64,000 nt of DNA from Cheiracanthium punctorium (GCA_038373885.1 JAWZYV010010341.1:62001-126000), one strand, 5' to 3'; shown: positions 46,128 through 58,628, counted from the stretch's first letter. The notes: generated by a model from the letters alone, not told the origin. Numbers and translations are program-made.

Positions 46128-46397
46128 GTGCTGGCCGGTTTTCGATATTTTGTCGTTGCCGATACCGCACCAAAAACGTTATGGCTTTGGTTCAAAGATG
46201 GCATAGGGCTGGGCCGACACCGTTGTCGTTTTTGCCGACACCTATCCAAAACCACCCCATCCTTTCGGCCCGACACACGCCCAGGCGGACGTAAATTTGT
46301 CGTTTTCGGCACCGGCTGAGCGATATCGCCCCGGCACATTCTGCGTCGGCATGCCGATGTCGGCCCAAAACTTATCCGATAGGGCTGTGTTTGCTGT
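46128..46397 (-). repeat. GC-rich CCGACATCGG repeat, reverse copy
   Basis: Minus strand begins CAGCAAACACAGCCCTATCG. Relative of 37178-37405. It lies between the foldback and the pseudogene. Confidence 0.65.
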
Positions 46398-46411
46398 GAG
46401 GTTAGGAAATG

Positions 46412-47150
46412 CTAAAAACAGTCTCCTTCAACTGACAAAGCTTTAACAAATTGCTTCATGAGACCCAGTATTGTATGCAGAGGTGGAAATATTATGTTCT
46501 TTCTGTTGACAAGTGGCTGATGAAGAATGTATGGATCACCAGGTTTCAGGTCATATCTTGGCGGCCATTTCGACTGCACCCAATGCTCCTCACGAGTTCT
46601 ACTGTCCCACATGCACACAAAAAAAACAGGGATACTTGGTATATCATCGTTGCTAGCCAAGGAGGAAACAGACCATTTTAAGATCAACACAGATGATCCT
46701 TTGGTGCATGTGATATTGCAACAAATTAACGACTCTATGTCTTCATATTCCTCACGCAAACATACTGAATGACCTATTGGGACTGCACCAATAAATTTCC
46801 ATTGTGGAGGAGTACACACTCTAAGCTCCGCTTTGAGTTATCGATGAGCTGAAATTCCCAACTCTTCTATTAAACCATGTATGTTATGGCAATATACAAA
46901 CCCATCATCACTTCGAAAGTATTGCAGAAATGCACTTTCTTGTATCGGAAGTAGGGTGCTTCAGCTCCTTTTCAAGCAATTTTTTTCCGTGCAGTCTTGA
47001 TGCTAACAGTTCTCAAGCTTTTTTGGATAGCCCCAAATCATTTAACTCATGCTGCTCAAATCCCATACGAACGGGATCATCTTCAATTTTAAAATCTTCG
47101 TCATTGGGGTCACAGCAACAGTGTTTCTGGTGAACGAAGTTCGCTCTTGC
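46412..47150 (-). pseudogene. Broken copy of a multicopy, transposon-associated protein
   Basis: An open frame at 46819-46412 contains FIGAVPIGHSVCLREEYEDI, FFVCMWDSRTREEHWVQSKW and IFPPLHTILGLMKQFVKALS. Another frame inside reads RIICVDLKMVCFLL, and upstream frames read VHQKHCCCDPNDEDFKIEDD and ELNDLGLSKKA*ELLASRL. The order matches a large family of uncharacterised arthropod and cnidarian proteins with PIGHS, CLWDSR and PPLHIKLGLMKQFVKAL motifs, which I recall as repeat-encoded. Stops and frameshifts make this copy dead. Function of the family is unknown to me. Confidence 0.6.
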
Positions 47151-48315
47151 GAATAGTGAAGAGAAGGTAGGTGTAGAGAAAAAACTTGACGTGATAGAAG
47201 AAAACTAACAACAGTTTTGTAATCAGTGTGCCCATTGGACTCTAAAACAGCTTAAAAATCGAACTCAACAGAAATTACGTTAAAAATTGTTCCTCAGTGT
47301 AATGTAGATAATCTTTCTTTATTGAATTAAGCATGATTACTGTTCATCCTATTTACTCTACTAATTTCATATCCTTTTTAATTTGGCGTAAAATTGGTGT
47401 CATTCTACTTCATGTATGTCAATTTCACGCGATTCTACATGCTTTGAATTGCTTTGTTGAAAAGGCATGAATAATTTTATGATGGCCGAAGCAAAAAGGA
47501 CGCAGTTTAAAAGAAAGTTAAATTTCTTACGTATGATGGCAGCACTGAAATTCAATGACGTCATAATTAATTTTTTCTCCACACTTATCTCAGCGTGACG
47601 GTTACGCCAATTCGTGCTTTTTCTCCATCATAAAAGTACCAACGTGCCTAAAGAAGTTTTCACTTCAAATATTATGAATATGATACAAAAGCTCAATATC
47701 TAAATTATAAATTATTCACTATTTTCAGCCACAATGTGATGCGGGCCGAGTTGAAAATTTCAGGCATCAGTGGGAACTTCATAGTTGCTCAAATTCACAT
47801 GCTGCGAAGATTAATTTTGTTCCAGTTTCGTTACCGTTTATGCATTTTAAAGATAATAGTATTTTTTTACTTATCCCAAATGTTGCTACATTTAATGGTG
47901 GTTAATTTGAACTAATCCTTTTTTTTCGTGTTTTTTCAGCATGTTTATACTTCTTTTTACATGTGTTATTATTATTCTTTTTTCCAATTAGCAGCGTCAT
48001 CTATAAGAGACTTCCAGTGACTTCAATTCCTACATTTCTCAGTCTTTTTTTTTTGTACACTTTTTATTATTTGCAATCCAATATAGTAATAATACTTGCA
48101 TTGGTGCTTTTATTTATGCACACTGTATTTCCATTGCAGTGAACACGTGAAAACTGGGTATCTTGTAACTCTTCGGTAAAATATATATGAAGAGTTATTG
48201 ACCTGACGAAGCAAAGAAGATCTGCTTTGGAAAGTATAATCGCAATTGCTATCTTCATGCACTACTCATTTAAAAATATGCTGAACTGTTTATCATATTT
48301 TAAACGATGATTCTC
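47151..48315. other. Gene-free stretch
   Basis: Nothing recognisable. Confidence 0.4.
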
Positions 48316-48728
48316 TTAATCCTTTAACGCGCAGTGTTCCCGCTCTGGAAACATCAATTCTGACGTTTTGACTGTTGCGAGTCACGAAGAATAAATTTGA
48401 TTTCTATAAAAATAGTTGTCTATAAAAATAGCTCCGCGAGAATCCTTTACTTTTTAGCACGTCATTTCCCGTAAAAAAATGGTCACGATTATTTTTAACA
48501 GCGCCTGACATCTGCTGAAAAATGGAAGAATGCGAGAACAGCTGGATAGATTGCCCAATGCTGAAAAAGGGGCAGCCGTTGCCATCGCTCGACTTAACTA
48601 CCAGCAAGACGGCGGACGATCGGAAAGTTCATCGCGTGCCACAGATCTAGAGACCCTTTTTGACGACAGCTGGCTGTGCCGCACAGCCAGCGTCGGCATT
48701 AGGAAAGGGTTGCGCCTCAAAGGGTTAA
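48316..48728. mobile_element. piggyBac-type MITE family P1, form A (413 bp)
   Basis: TTAATCCTTTAACGCGCAGT at the left; on the reverse strand of the right end TTAACCCTTTGAGGCGCAAC. Both ends lie in TTAA. It contains a perfect hairpin GCTGGCTGTG-CCG-CACAGCCAGC (48669-48691). Relatives: 53759-53944, 56645-56862 and 59705-60015. Confidence 0.85.
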
Positions 48729-48759
48729 AATAACATTTAAAAAACACTGTCAACTAAAT

Positions 48760-49077
48760 TTAACCCTTTAATGTGCATATTTTTCAAAAATTATCAATAT
48801 TTAATACATCCACTCAAATAACTATTTGAACATGAGAGAAACTTCTTGTGTTAATTTTATGAATAACTGATTATTTCTTGACAGAAGCTTGCAGATCATA
48901 ATAAATATTAGAAGTTATTATATACTACATAATGTATTTTTTATTAAAAGAACAAAAAGAAACAACACGTTATAATCAAACCGACATAGGAAAAATGACT
49001 TGCACTCAAATACTTTTTCAAAAACTGTATGGATATGGAGTTTTGCATAAGTGCAAAACTGCGCACTAAAGGGTTAA
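48760..49077. mobile_element. piggyBac-type MITE family P2 (318 bp)
   Basis: TTAACCCTTTAATGTGCA at 48760 and, reversed, TTAACCCTTTAGTGCGCA at 49077. It lies only 31 bp from P1 form A. The inside is unlike P1. Confidence 0.8.
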
Positions 49078-52000
49078 TATTCATGACTCGTACTTTTTTT
49101 TAAATCTTGCAATTTCAGGAGAATATAACTACTCTGATAAAAACATCCTAACTTAAAAAGTTAAACTAATACTTCAATATTTATTACTTTTCAATTATGA
49201 TTATTTACTAAAGAAAATACGTTCATTACTCCAATTTCTCAATTAAAAAGGTTTTGTTTTTCTGTGTTCTACCACCGCTTTTATTTATATTGCTGAGGCA
49301 ACTGTTTATGAGTAACATTATTTAAATGTCAAAAGAACCACTTCGAAAATCAATTGCTTTGAGAAATACAAAGGCAAACTCTTCACCTAGAGGAAAATAC
49401 AAACCTATCCTAGGCAAACGACGCAGTATAAAAGACTTTTTAAGATTAAATAAAGAAATCTAAAAGAAAGGCTGTTTTAAAAAATATAGAAACAGGGCAT
49501 TTGCCACTTTTGCTCAAGTAGGCTTTGTGCGTACTTTAATTTTTGTTTTTCTTGCGCATAAATTTTCACAGATTATCAATGAAAAATGTTGGCTTAAAAA
49601 AATAAAAGGAAAGGAAAAGAAAAAAACAGATTAAGTAATGTGCTGTAATAATTATGAAAAAAACCACTAAATTTTATTGCTCATATCGGTCAAAAAGGGC
49701 GAAAAAATAGAAGCAAAAGGCTTTAAAGTATAGGTGACCAGTCGTCCTGCATTTCGCAGGACAGTCCTTTCTTTTCACGTCTTCTCCTGCAAATTGCATT
49801 ACGTACCAAAAAACGTAAGAATGTCCTTTTTGCATTTTCTCTGCAAAATGTATTGCATTCTGTGCCAGGCATCGCTTGTAGAGAACATGAACACAATTCA
49901 TATATGGGTATCTGTATACGGATATTTCATGATAAATAGTTTCGATGTTTTAACATCGATATTTTATTTTATCTAATGCTCTTTTTATAAAATGTTGGCG
50001 GGTCATCTTTTTTAGAAAAGTATTTCTAGTTACACCCATAGATATATAGGAAAAGGTAGATTGAACATAACAAGGGGAAAAGCGACGCCTCTAATTCTAA
50101 GTGTTAGCCATTGTAGTGGTATACGTTTGAGCAGAATGGTAGTTGCTTAAATGACAGTGATTATTTCTTGTTATCAGCCAATGCAAAGTTGGCTACCCCC
50201 CCCCCCGTGCGACTGCAATGATGTCCTGCATATTTTACCTCGGAATCTCCCTACTTTAAAGATGTGTGTTGTTATTTTATAAAATTAAATTGAATTGAAA
50301 AAAAATTCTTACTATTTTATATCAAAGATTTATGTAAAATGCCAAAATTGATTTCCTAAAGAGCATTCCAGAATAAAAGCATTGTGCTATAGCATGTTCC
50401 ATGCTCAAGTTATATTATAATACTGTATTTACGCTTCTATACTATATGTTTAGTGTACTTCAGTGTTATATGACTTCATTCTCAACCAGTTTTGAAAATA
50501 GCGCAAAATCTTGCCTTTAAAGAAAGTTATTTTAGTAAGAAGGAACGAAGAAAAACGCTCAAAGTTAATGTGCAGTGAGGCCATGAAGCCTTTTATTAAA
50601 AAAAAAGAGAAAAACTCTATAATCGAAAAATTATGGATACTGTTTCATTTTATACCTATGTGTTAAATGCTGTAGCAGCAAAGGAAATGTTTCCAGTTAG
50701 AAGTACTTAACAAAATCATAACCGTTACTTCAGTTTTTTTCTCGCAGTGAAAGGAGGTGAACCTTGATATATTTTTATATCCTTTGCACCATCAAGAAAA
50801 ACGAGCATTGGACTTTTAACGACTGATGTAGCAGTAAAACTGACCATCTGGTTTTAGCAGTTTAAGTTACTTATGGCTTCACTTTCTCCCCAAAACTTTT
50901 TTCAAAGTGTCTCGTAATAAACATTAAGACGATAATGTGTCGAAGAAATGTTCTGGACTGAAAAAGAATGTTGACTGTACTTAAAGAAGTTGTTAATAAT
51001 TTATTTCGGCATGGATCATCAATATTTGAACAGTTTTTAAAAAAATAAATAATGGTTATTGCCCGCGGAAATAGCATTTTGTGCATAAATTGCCGTGTAG
51101 AATGGTCCATCACTATCATTTAGAAGAAACGAAATATGCTGAGGCGGTTTTAGTAAGTCTAGCAGTGTTAGTATTTTTTTTTTTAGATAAAATATGCTTT
51201 TACTCCTTCTCGCAAGGTAAATGTGTGGCTTGAAGTTATAATGCTGTAAGTAACTTTTTTTTTCTTTTTACAGATTCGTTTAACAATAAAAGTAGCGTAA
51301 AACCTTGTTTTCAAAAGTAAACCCAAGCAAACGCACCCTTCCCCAAGGACAGATTAAAGGGAAGGAGGACGACCGGCTCTTCCGAGAAAAAAGGAATTAA
51401 TGTAAAAGATCTTTTTTTACTTCCATAAAGTGCATGCGTCCCCATTGATTACTGCGCATTTTTTGAAGTATCCTGCCATTTTGCGCTTTTATATTTTTCA
51501 AAATAATTCTCATTTTTCGAAAAATGTAAAGGCAAACAGCTCACAAAGCAAATTTGTTGCTTTGTGGGCTATTTTTTCAAAAATAAACTGCGAAAGGATC
51601 TAAATAAAATGGCTTACAATCATGAATATTTTTTAAAGAGAATTACTTTACATGTTGAAATGCTTGTTACATGTTGATATTAATTCTAAGAAGTATTTTA
51701 GCAAAATAATATTTGCTGATTTGAAACTCCAAAATTACTGTACATGTTTACAAAAAAAAGTGGTTAGTTAAAATCCTTGAAGATCGACAGTTAATGCAAT
51801 AATTTTTATTGCACTTCATCATGAGTTTCATTCAGTGTGAGGGAAATGTATAGGACTTTCTGAATTTAAATCATAAGATTATTTTATACTGTTATTTTTC
51901 TAAATTAAACTTATTAAACTCAACTATATAAACTCAGACTAAACTCTTGCTCCTCTTAGTAAAGTTATACCATTTCATTTAGTTCAGAATCTAGTAAATG

Positions 52001-52300
52001 ATTCCCACACAAGATTCCTAACTCGGCAGCTTTTTGTTAAGCTTGTAGAACACACTTGATATGTTTTGCTTCCATGAGAAAGTTCCCAGATTTATTTTAC
52101 ATTTACCGCAAATACTTTCCTTTAAAAATTCTCAAAAGATTTCAGACTTTTTTCGGGGTGTTTAGTGCTGCTATCTTTTTTCGGTTGGTGATACTTTTTT
52201 CTCCTAGTAATACGATCCTGGGGCTCTGCTGGACTATATTTTTTCTTTAACCTTATTTCGCACTTTCCATTTGTACCACGAAAAAACTTTATGAAACTTT
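49078..52300. other. Long gene-free stretch
   Basis: Short hairpin GTCCTGC/GCAGGAC at about 49744-49762; C-run at 50198-50206; 51340-51420 resembles 18695-18790. No supported gene. Confidence 0.4.
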
Positions 52301-52326
52301 ATATATATATATATATATATATATAC
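52301..52326. repeat. (TA)n microsatellite
   Basis: About 12 TA units. Confidence 0.9.
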
Positions 52327-52619
52327 TCGTATATAATCAAAAAGTAAAACACAATGAATATTAGTGAAAAAATGACATAACCCAAATGCGGGTGAAAAAA
52401 GGGAAAGAAACAGAGCCAGACAAAATGATAAAAAAAATGAATGGAATGGAAAGTATAACCTCTGGGACCATCCTCAGGAGCCATGCCCAGAAAATTATAA
52501 TTAAAGACAAACAAAATAGTAGGATTTGAGTTGTGTGGCATATCGAAAGAGATATTCACTCCACACTTTTTAGGCTCGATCTTACTATTATAAAAAGAAA
52601 CATGGGAAAGCAATATATA

Positions 52620-53400
52620 TGTAGCATTAAACGGCTACGGGAAGATTGTTGTCGTGTGCCGGAGGAGGCGAGGCTGTTTGAGACCCATTCTCTGGAGGGG
52701 GTATTAGACGAGGCGGCTCGGGACTCTGGCTTAGAGCCGTTATTGTGGCATCCTGGCCGGTCTTCGCTGGTCTGCAAACGCTGGAGTGAGCTGTAATAAT
52801 CCTTGGGCCGCTATGGCTGTCGGCGGAAGAATGAGTCGAACTGCGATTACACTATTTTATTAGGTGATTCGACATATCTTTCCTTGGCAGTTGCGGTCAC
52901 GCGAAAAAGTCGCTGCAGGGCTGCATCAGCCCCTTTTATTAACTTTTTAGGTCGTGTCACATGACCCATGCACGTTGCGATTATTGGCAGATCCCAAAGT
53001 CTGTGCAGCGGTTTTCAAGGTTTGTTATGACTTTCAAGACGTCAGATTGACTGGGCGGGGTCTCCAAATTTTGAACCAATTTCAGATGAGGAACCAAACA
53101 CCTGAAAATCGGCACCCCCAGAGGTATCATCTAACAACATGGAGGACATTGGAGTCCCGACAGATTTTACGTGCACCAGCTCCTATTAGAGTAAACAGTT
53201 CCACAGCAGTCCAGCCGAGAGGGAGTTCATCCTCCCAAACACTGGCCAAGCTGGATGCTGCTTCACTTGCCGTGTGAGAACGGAGTTTAGCGTCCAGACC
53301 ACTCCGGGACGATTCGATTAGTTGAGGATTGAGTGTCAGTCCCTTCGCAGAGGGTAGCTTAGAACGCCGACTACGTGTTGCTATAATAGAATGGCCGACA
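52620..53400 (-). mobile_element. Candidate solo LTR, ~781 bp
   Basis: On the minus strand it begins TGTCGGCCATTCTATTATAG and ends ...TTAATGCTACA, i.e. TG...CA. A TATA-like TTAATAAAAGG lies near 52945 and an AATAAA near 52858, in the order expected for U3-R-U5. It is clearly richer in GC than its flanks. No target duplication is convincing and no second LTR or polymerase is in the window, so the call is tentative. Confidence 0.4.
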
Positions 53401-53758
53401 TTTCGGGCCTAGAATGACGATAGCTGATGGGAATGTGCCTGCCCTTGAATTAAAGGAAAGTTATTTTCTTGCCAATATAAAGTTACAACGAATTTTAAAA
53501 AATCAATCTGAACATTTATTATTTAGGTTTCCTGAAAAAATGCGCCAGTTTTTGGCTATGCAGTCGAATGCCCTTTTAACGAAGTCCGAGGGATCAGAGA
53601 AATCATTTTGCTCTATAACGAACTTTCGCTATGCCGATATTGTCGATCCATATTGTAGTTTGGAACAGATTTTAGTAGATCCATATATTGTAGGTTTTCG
53701 CTATGGCGAGATTTTAGCTGTAACGGACGTCGCTGAACCGGAATTCGATATAATTTTT

Positions 53759-53944
53759 TTAACCCTTTGAAGTGCAACCATTTCCTAATACTGAAGAAAG
53801 CACAGCCGTTGTCATCGCTCAATTTAACTGCTAGCAAGATGGCGGTCGATCGAATCTTTCATCGCGTGCCACAGACCTAGAGACCATTCTTGACAGAGTT
53901 GGCTGTGTGCACGCACAGCCAACTCAGCTGTGTCAAAAATGGTA
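53759..53944. mobile_element. piggyBac-type MITE family P1, form D (partial)
   Basis: Starts TTAACCCTTTGAAGTGCAAC, then carries in the opposite sense the segment seen in form A (CACAGCCGTTGTCATCGCTC), then the hairpin AGTTGGCTGTG...CACAGCCAACT, then the start of the returning arm (CTGTGTCAAAAATGG), where it breaks off. Confidence 0.7.
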
Positions 53945-55364
53945 CACTAATGAGATGAATGTACACAAATGAGATAATGTACCAAATTTCAGCCTTTCAT
54001 CATACGAAGTCACAGAGATATTTTAAAGAAAGGTGATCGGGAACTATACATGATTTTGTATGTAAACGATTATTCCTAGAGGGGACAAATATTTCCTTTC
54101 GTTATTTCTGAAGTGTGATCAATCTGAAATTTGAACCACTGAAGTGTGATCATTCGACATGATTTTTCTCCTTCCAGAGATATTGAAAAGTGGTTTAAAC
54201 CAGCTTTACATTTATCTTCATATCTCTTATACTTTTTAGGATATAATTCTCAAATTTTGTATGTAACTTCATTAGTGCAAGGAACGCATTTCACTAATCG
54301 GGAATTTTTTTTTGTACGGTGGTCGTATACAAATTTAAAAAATGTAACGTCTTGAAAATGAACGAGAGGAGTTTTTTCTTAACGGAATCTTATTTCCGAG
54401 CTTATTTTGAACATTTTTTAAATTTACATTGCACACTTATTTCTAATAAATAAAGAATTAAAGCCCGTTACCACCTTTTTGTGACACCCTGTATATAGCG
54501 GTAATAAACTAACCACCATTTGTGTACTGTTATAAAGGATAGTTTTTAAATTTCAAGTATTCTCTGCGCGATTCTGTCGATAAAACTGTCAAATCTCTTT
54601 TAATTAAGAAACTGATAAAACTTTTTTTTTGTCTCCGAAACACTCCTAACTCACAGCTTTTCTTTAATCTTTCCATAACAGACTTGACATGCTCTGCTTC
54701 CATGAGAAATTTCCCAGATTTATTTTGCATTTACCACAGAGACTTTCGCTTAAAAATACTCCAAAGATTCCGAAGTCTTTTGTGAACATTTAGCGTCGCT
54801 ATCTTTTTTCGGTCCATGTATTTCTTCTTGGCTTTTTTTCCTTCGTATGTAAAGTGATCTGGGGGCTTTGCCTGCCTGTTCCTTTTCTTTCGCACTTCCC
54901 GCTTGTATCAGGAGGAAAAATTTATAGTCGAATATTTTACGTTTTCTTTTTTGTTATTTCGCTTCGCAATTCAAGGAACTGAATGAACAGCTTTTCCTTT
55001 GGAATTAATTCTACAGAATAGATTGTGATTTATTGGCGAGGGCATTTATACTCGAATTTGAAATGGAATGTCCATGTTGGTATGCATTCAGATTGAGGGA
55101 TACAACTTTTTTCATCATTAAGATTGGTGAAGTATCAATTGAGATGTGCTATCTGAATACTGTGGCATTATTCCAATTTTTAAGGGAACTCTAACCAAAT
55201 CGAAACTTGATCTCTGATAGTTAATTTTATTTTAAAAATAGCAATTCTGCAATCAGTTCAATAAGTACTTGCATGGATTTCTCGTTTCTGTCAGAATTTT
55301 TGAGCTTGTGATACTTTTTAATCTATTTTAGCCACAAGTTTTCATTTTAAATCCCTGAAGCTGA
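53945..55364. other. Gene-free stretch with repeat pieces
   Basis: 53985-54025 is inverted relative to 56480-56540 (TTTCAGCCTTTCATCA), and 54270-54360 is a direct relative of 56550-56640 (AATCGGGAATTTTT, GTATACAAATTT). No supported gene. Confidence 0.45.
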
Positions 55365-56300
55365 CCCAGACAGCACAGCAAACTTGCATCAAACTTGCAG
55401 CAAGCTTGGTTTATCAAGTCAATAAACTTGAATTAAGCTTGAAAATTTCAAGCGTGTAGGCTTAATGCAAGCTTGAATCAAGTGTTCTAATTTATACTTG
55501 CCCAGCTTGCATTAAGCTTGACATAGCAAGCTTAATTTCAAGCTTAAAACTAAATTTCCTAAATACATGGGGCGCCCGTCGGCGAACTCGCCCCACATAT
55601 TTTATTTTTCCACGCATTTCCCCCCTCTACGCTGAAATTTCAAGTTATTTTAATCTGTTACCATCAAGCGTCTGCGATCGAACTGGGTATCTAAAGGTTG
55701 GGAAGCCAGCGTCCTAACCACTCGACCAACCTGAGTTGCGTTGATATGTCTAAAGTTTGAAGTGACTGTTATGGTTATCACGCCGTTTTCCGGCGAGATA
55801 GACCAAAGGCATGTGTTTTTCTGTTTCTTTTATTTTTCCATGGGATGAATAAAAATTAAAATAATGTTATGTGTGATTTAGAGACTCTACTAATAGGGAA
55901 ATAAGCATAATATAAACTTAAAAGCAGTACACGTTTTAAAACTTTCAATATCGCGACACTCATGTTGGGCAATACTGGCCAAAATCGAAACAAACGACTG
56001 ATTTTGAAATCAATTTCGTAGTATAATTGTATTTTATTTTGAAGAATTTCAATATTTGGAAATATAGAATCTTTTTTTTTTTTAGTTCTATGGTCAAGTA
56101 CATTTATGACTGATGATAAATTATTTGTTATGTGGATGTGGCTTTCCAAATCAAGCAGGCATGTTGTATTCAAGCTTGACAGTTTAAATGACTTCTACAA
56201 GCTTGCTGCAAGCTTAAAGTGAATTGAACTGTCAAGCTTGTATTCATACGTCAAATTCAAAGAAATGTCAAGCTTGATTTAAGTTTATGTGCGGTCTGGG
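55365..56300. mobile_element. 936-bp inverted-repeat element with AAGCTTG subterminal repeats
   Basis: Ends CCCAGACAGCACA and, reversed, CCCAGACCGCACA. Both subterminal regions (55385-55560 and 56165-56290) are packed with CAAGCTTG/AAGCTTG words in both orientations, as in elements whose transposase binds subterminal sites. No clear target duplication was found. A SINE lies inside. Confidence 0.65.
55600..55745 (-). repeat. tRNA-derived SINE inside the inverted-repeat element
   Basis: Minus strand: GGTTGGTCGAGTGGTTAGGA (A box), an anticodon-arm-like GGCTTCCCAACC, and CCAGTTCGATCGCAG (B box). This is the most tRNA-like sequence in the window, but the 3' half is mismatched and it is followed by a SINE-like body, so it is not called a tRNA gene. 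Confidence 0.6.
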
Positions 56301-56644
56301 GAAGTTTTCTAAGCAAATTTATGCTGGCTTAAATCACTTTTCAATGGCTCTCGAAGGGAAAAAATAACGTCGGGTGATCGCATATGAGAGATTGTACAGG
56401 AATTACGAAAGAATATTTTTTTTTGCTTTGTTTTTTGCACTCTAGCAATAAACATTTGCATTCAAATTCATGAATAGCCTTTGACCATTGTTTAAAGATA
56501 TCTCTGAGATGTTATGTGATGAAAGGCTGAAATTTTGTCCATCTCCTCATTAGTGTATGGGGCATATACTATTACCAATCGGGAATTTTTAGTACGGGGT
56601 TGTATACAAATTTATGAAGGGTATCTTTTTGAAAATCAACTGTT
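56301..56644. other. Repeat pieces, no gene
   Basis: Relatives of 53985-54360 as described there. Confidence 0.4.
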
Positions 56645-56862
56645 CTCGCATTCTTCTATTTTCCAGCAGATGTCACTGCTGTTAAAAATAATCGTGAAAA
56701 TCTTTTTACGGGAAATGGCGCGCTAAAAAGTAAAGCATTCTCGTGGAGCTATGTCACCCGAAACTATTTTTTTGGAAATCCAGTCTATTCTTTGACTGGC
56801 AACAGTCAAAACGTCAGAGTTTGGTGTTCCCAGAGCGGGAACACTCCAAATTAAAGAGTTAA
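56645..56862. mobile_element. piggyBac-type MITE family P1, right half
   Basis: Matches the body and right end of 59705-60015 (CAGCAGATGTCA, TAAAAATAATCGTG, CAACAGTCAAAACGTCAGAG) and ends at TTAA 56859-56862. The left end is missing. Confidence 0.7.
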
Positions 56863-58093
56863 TACGTTTGTTGGGTGGCGGCATGTACCCTAGGGCCGCC
56901 CTTACTAATAGATAAAGAATTAAAGCGTGTTTCCATCTTTTGGGTACACTCTGTATACATCTATGAATTTAAATTTTTAAATCTTAAACAGTTGAAAGTA
57001 AAACGCATTTAAGAATCTGAAAAACAGAAAAATCAAAGGGTTACATTAGAACGTGCATTATTAGAAAAGTATACATGAAGACATTAATAATTCAAAAACA
57101 CAAAACCTTCTGTTTAAGGATTTATACTAATAAAAGCTTTGGAAATAACATTCATGCAAAAATAGCACACTACGATGGTTTCGAGTAGTGCAAAGGGTTC
57201 ACCATAACTCAGCTGTAAAAATTCACTTACTTCCCTGCCTTTGTGAAAGTAGAAACTTTTACAGCTAAAGAAGGGTGTACCATCGGAAGCTTTTGACGGT
57301 ACTATATTATTATATTATGCCTTTTATTTACATAGCTCTTTATTGATTGTAATAAAAAGGCATGGTTATGTAAAAGCTCCAAATAGCACTTGTTTTTATC
57401 AATTAAAATTTTGAAAAACGCGTGCCCATTGCTTTGCTGGCTTGCAAGTTTAAATTGCTTTAATTTGAAACTTCACATTTACTCAACAGAAATAACAAAT
57501 ATCAAAATGCCTATTCACTAAGGAAATAAATTACATCTACCTTATACGCTCGATCCTTTTCAGAATATTCATGCTCGAGTGATTATTTACTTTATTGTGA
57601 TATTTGGAAATCAGCTCGCTTCAGGAAATTACTTAAACGATAAAGTTGAATATTTAGTAGCTATCACAAGGCCGGAGAAATAATGTTATACGTTAGTTTA
57701 TTCTATCTTTATCATCTGCAATATATCACAGCAGGTTACTTGGACAGGAGAAAAGATGGAGTGGGGGTGGCTCAAAGCATTTTTGCTTCGCTGCTTTTCA
57801 AACTTAATGATGGCCGCTTTAGAAAATTTCTCTTTCAGTTCTGTTAAAGAACAAGCATAGAAAGTTTAAATTGATGAAGTATGCGGAACAATTTTATTCG
57901 AGTATAGTAGTGCTTAAATGAAATAAGGATGTTTGTTATTATTCCATGCTTGAAAAGCGAATTTTTCACGTGCGGCAGTCTCTTTTCAAATGAAATAGTT
58001 TCAAGTGCCGCAATAATGCCCTTTTATTACGTAACAATAAATAAAGTAATCACCGAAATTAAGATAATTTCAATTGTTTTATTTTTTCACCAG
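56863..58093. other. Gene-free; possibly an intron of the candidate gene to the right
   Basis: No supported feature except the pyrimidine tract and CAG before 58094. Confidence 0.4.
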
Positions 58094-58186
58094 GGGGCAG
58101 GCTCTTTTCGACGAGGCATTCACCGCTACAACGACCCGAAGTACTACCCACTTTATTATACGGCCACACACAGAATTCAATACGGG
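58094..58186 (+). CDS. Candidate exon 1 of an unidentified gene
   Basis: A 93-nt stretch between TTGTTTTATTTTTTCACCAG and GTAAGAAAG, both good splice signals. It encodes 31 residues, GAGSFRRGIHRYNDPKYYPL and YYTATHRIQYG, with no stop and a composition less AT-rich than the flanks. I do not recognise the protein; it is rich in Tyr and Arg. It can be joined in phase 0 to 58629. Upstream exons were not identified. Confidence 0.4.
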
Positions 58187-58628
58187 GTAAGAAAGGATAT
58201 AGCTGTTATTTCCCTCATACTGAGGTTACGCGATTTTACGTGATTTGACTGATAGTATTGGAAGCCACTCCGTACAAAGTGCGCGCTTTCGAGCCCATTG
58301 GTGATTAGGTCTGCTCGATACGCGAAGGGAACTCTGGACTAAAGCCACACACTGGAAAAAAAAAATTGTCCTTCCCTTCCAACCCAAAAGATCGCGTGAC
58401 TTCTTTTTCAGAATCCCCATACCTATTATACGTTCTCTCTTTATCCCAGATCTATGAGGTCGCATAGTAGGCAGCCAACGTTACCCCCTATGACAAAGCA
58501 ATGGACGATTTTACAACCAAACCGAAGCCGGAAATCGAACCCGAACCAAGACAGTTCGTTAGAACACGACATCACCTGGGCGGCTTATTTTTAATTTAAT
58601 TCACTCATTTATGACAGATTATTTTCAG
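58187..58628 (+). other. Candidate intron holding a SINE
   Basis: Starts GTAAGA and ends GATTATTTTCAG, 442 bp. Confidence 0.35.
58250..58585 (-). repeat. tRNA-derived SINE, third head type
   Basis: Minus strand: GCCGCCCAGGTGATGTCGTG (A box), TTCGGGTTCGATTTCCGGC (B box), then a body unlike the others in this window. Confidence 0.6.

Noticed and set aside
53414..53770. 118-codon plus-strand open frame
   Set aside because: Contains internally repeated phrases (GATCCATAT, TTCGCTATG) and runs into a MITE end; more like a decayed repeat than a gene.
55670..55745. A functional tRNA gene on the minus strand
   Set aside because: A- and B-box-like parts are present, but acceptor pairing is poor and a SINE-like body follows; called a tRNA-derived SINE.
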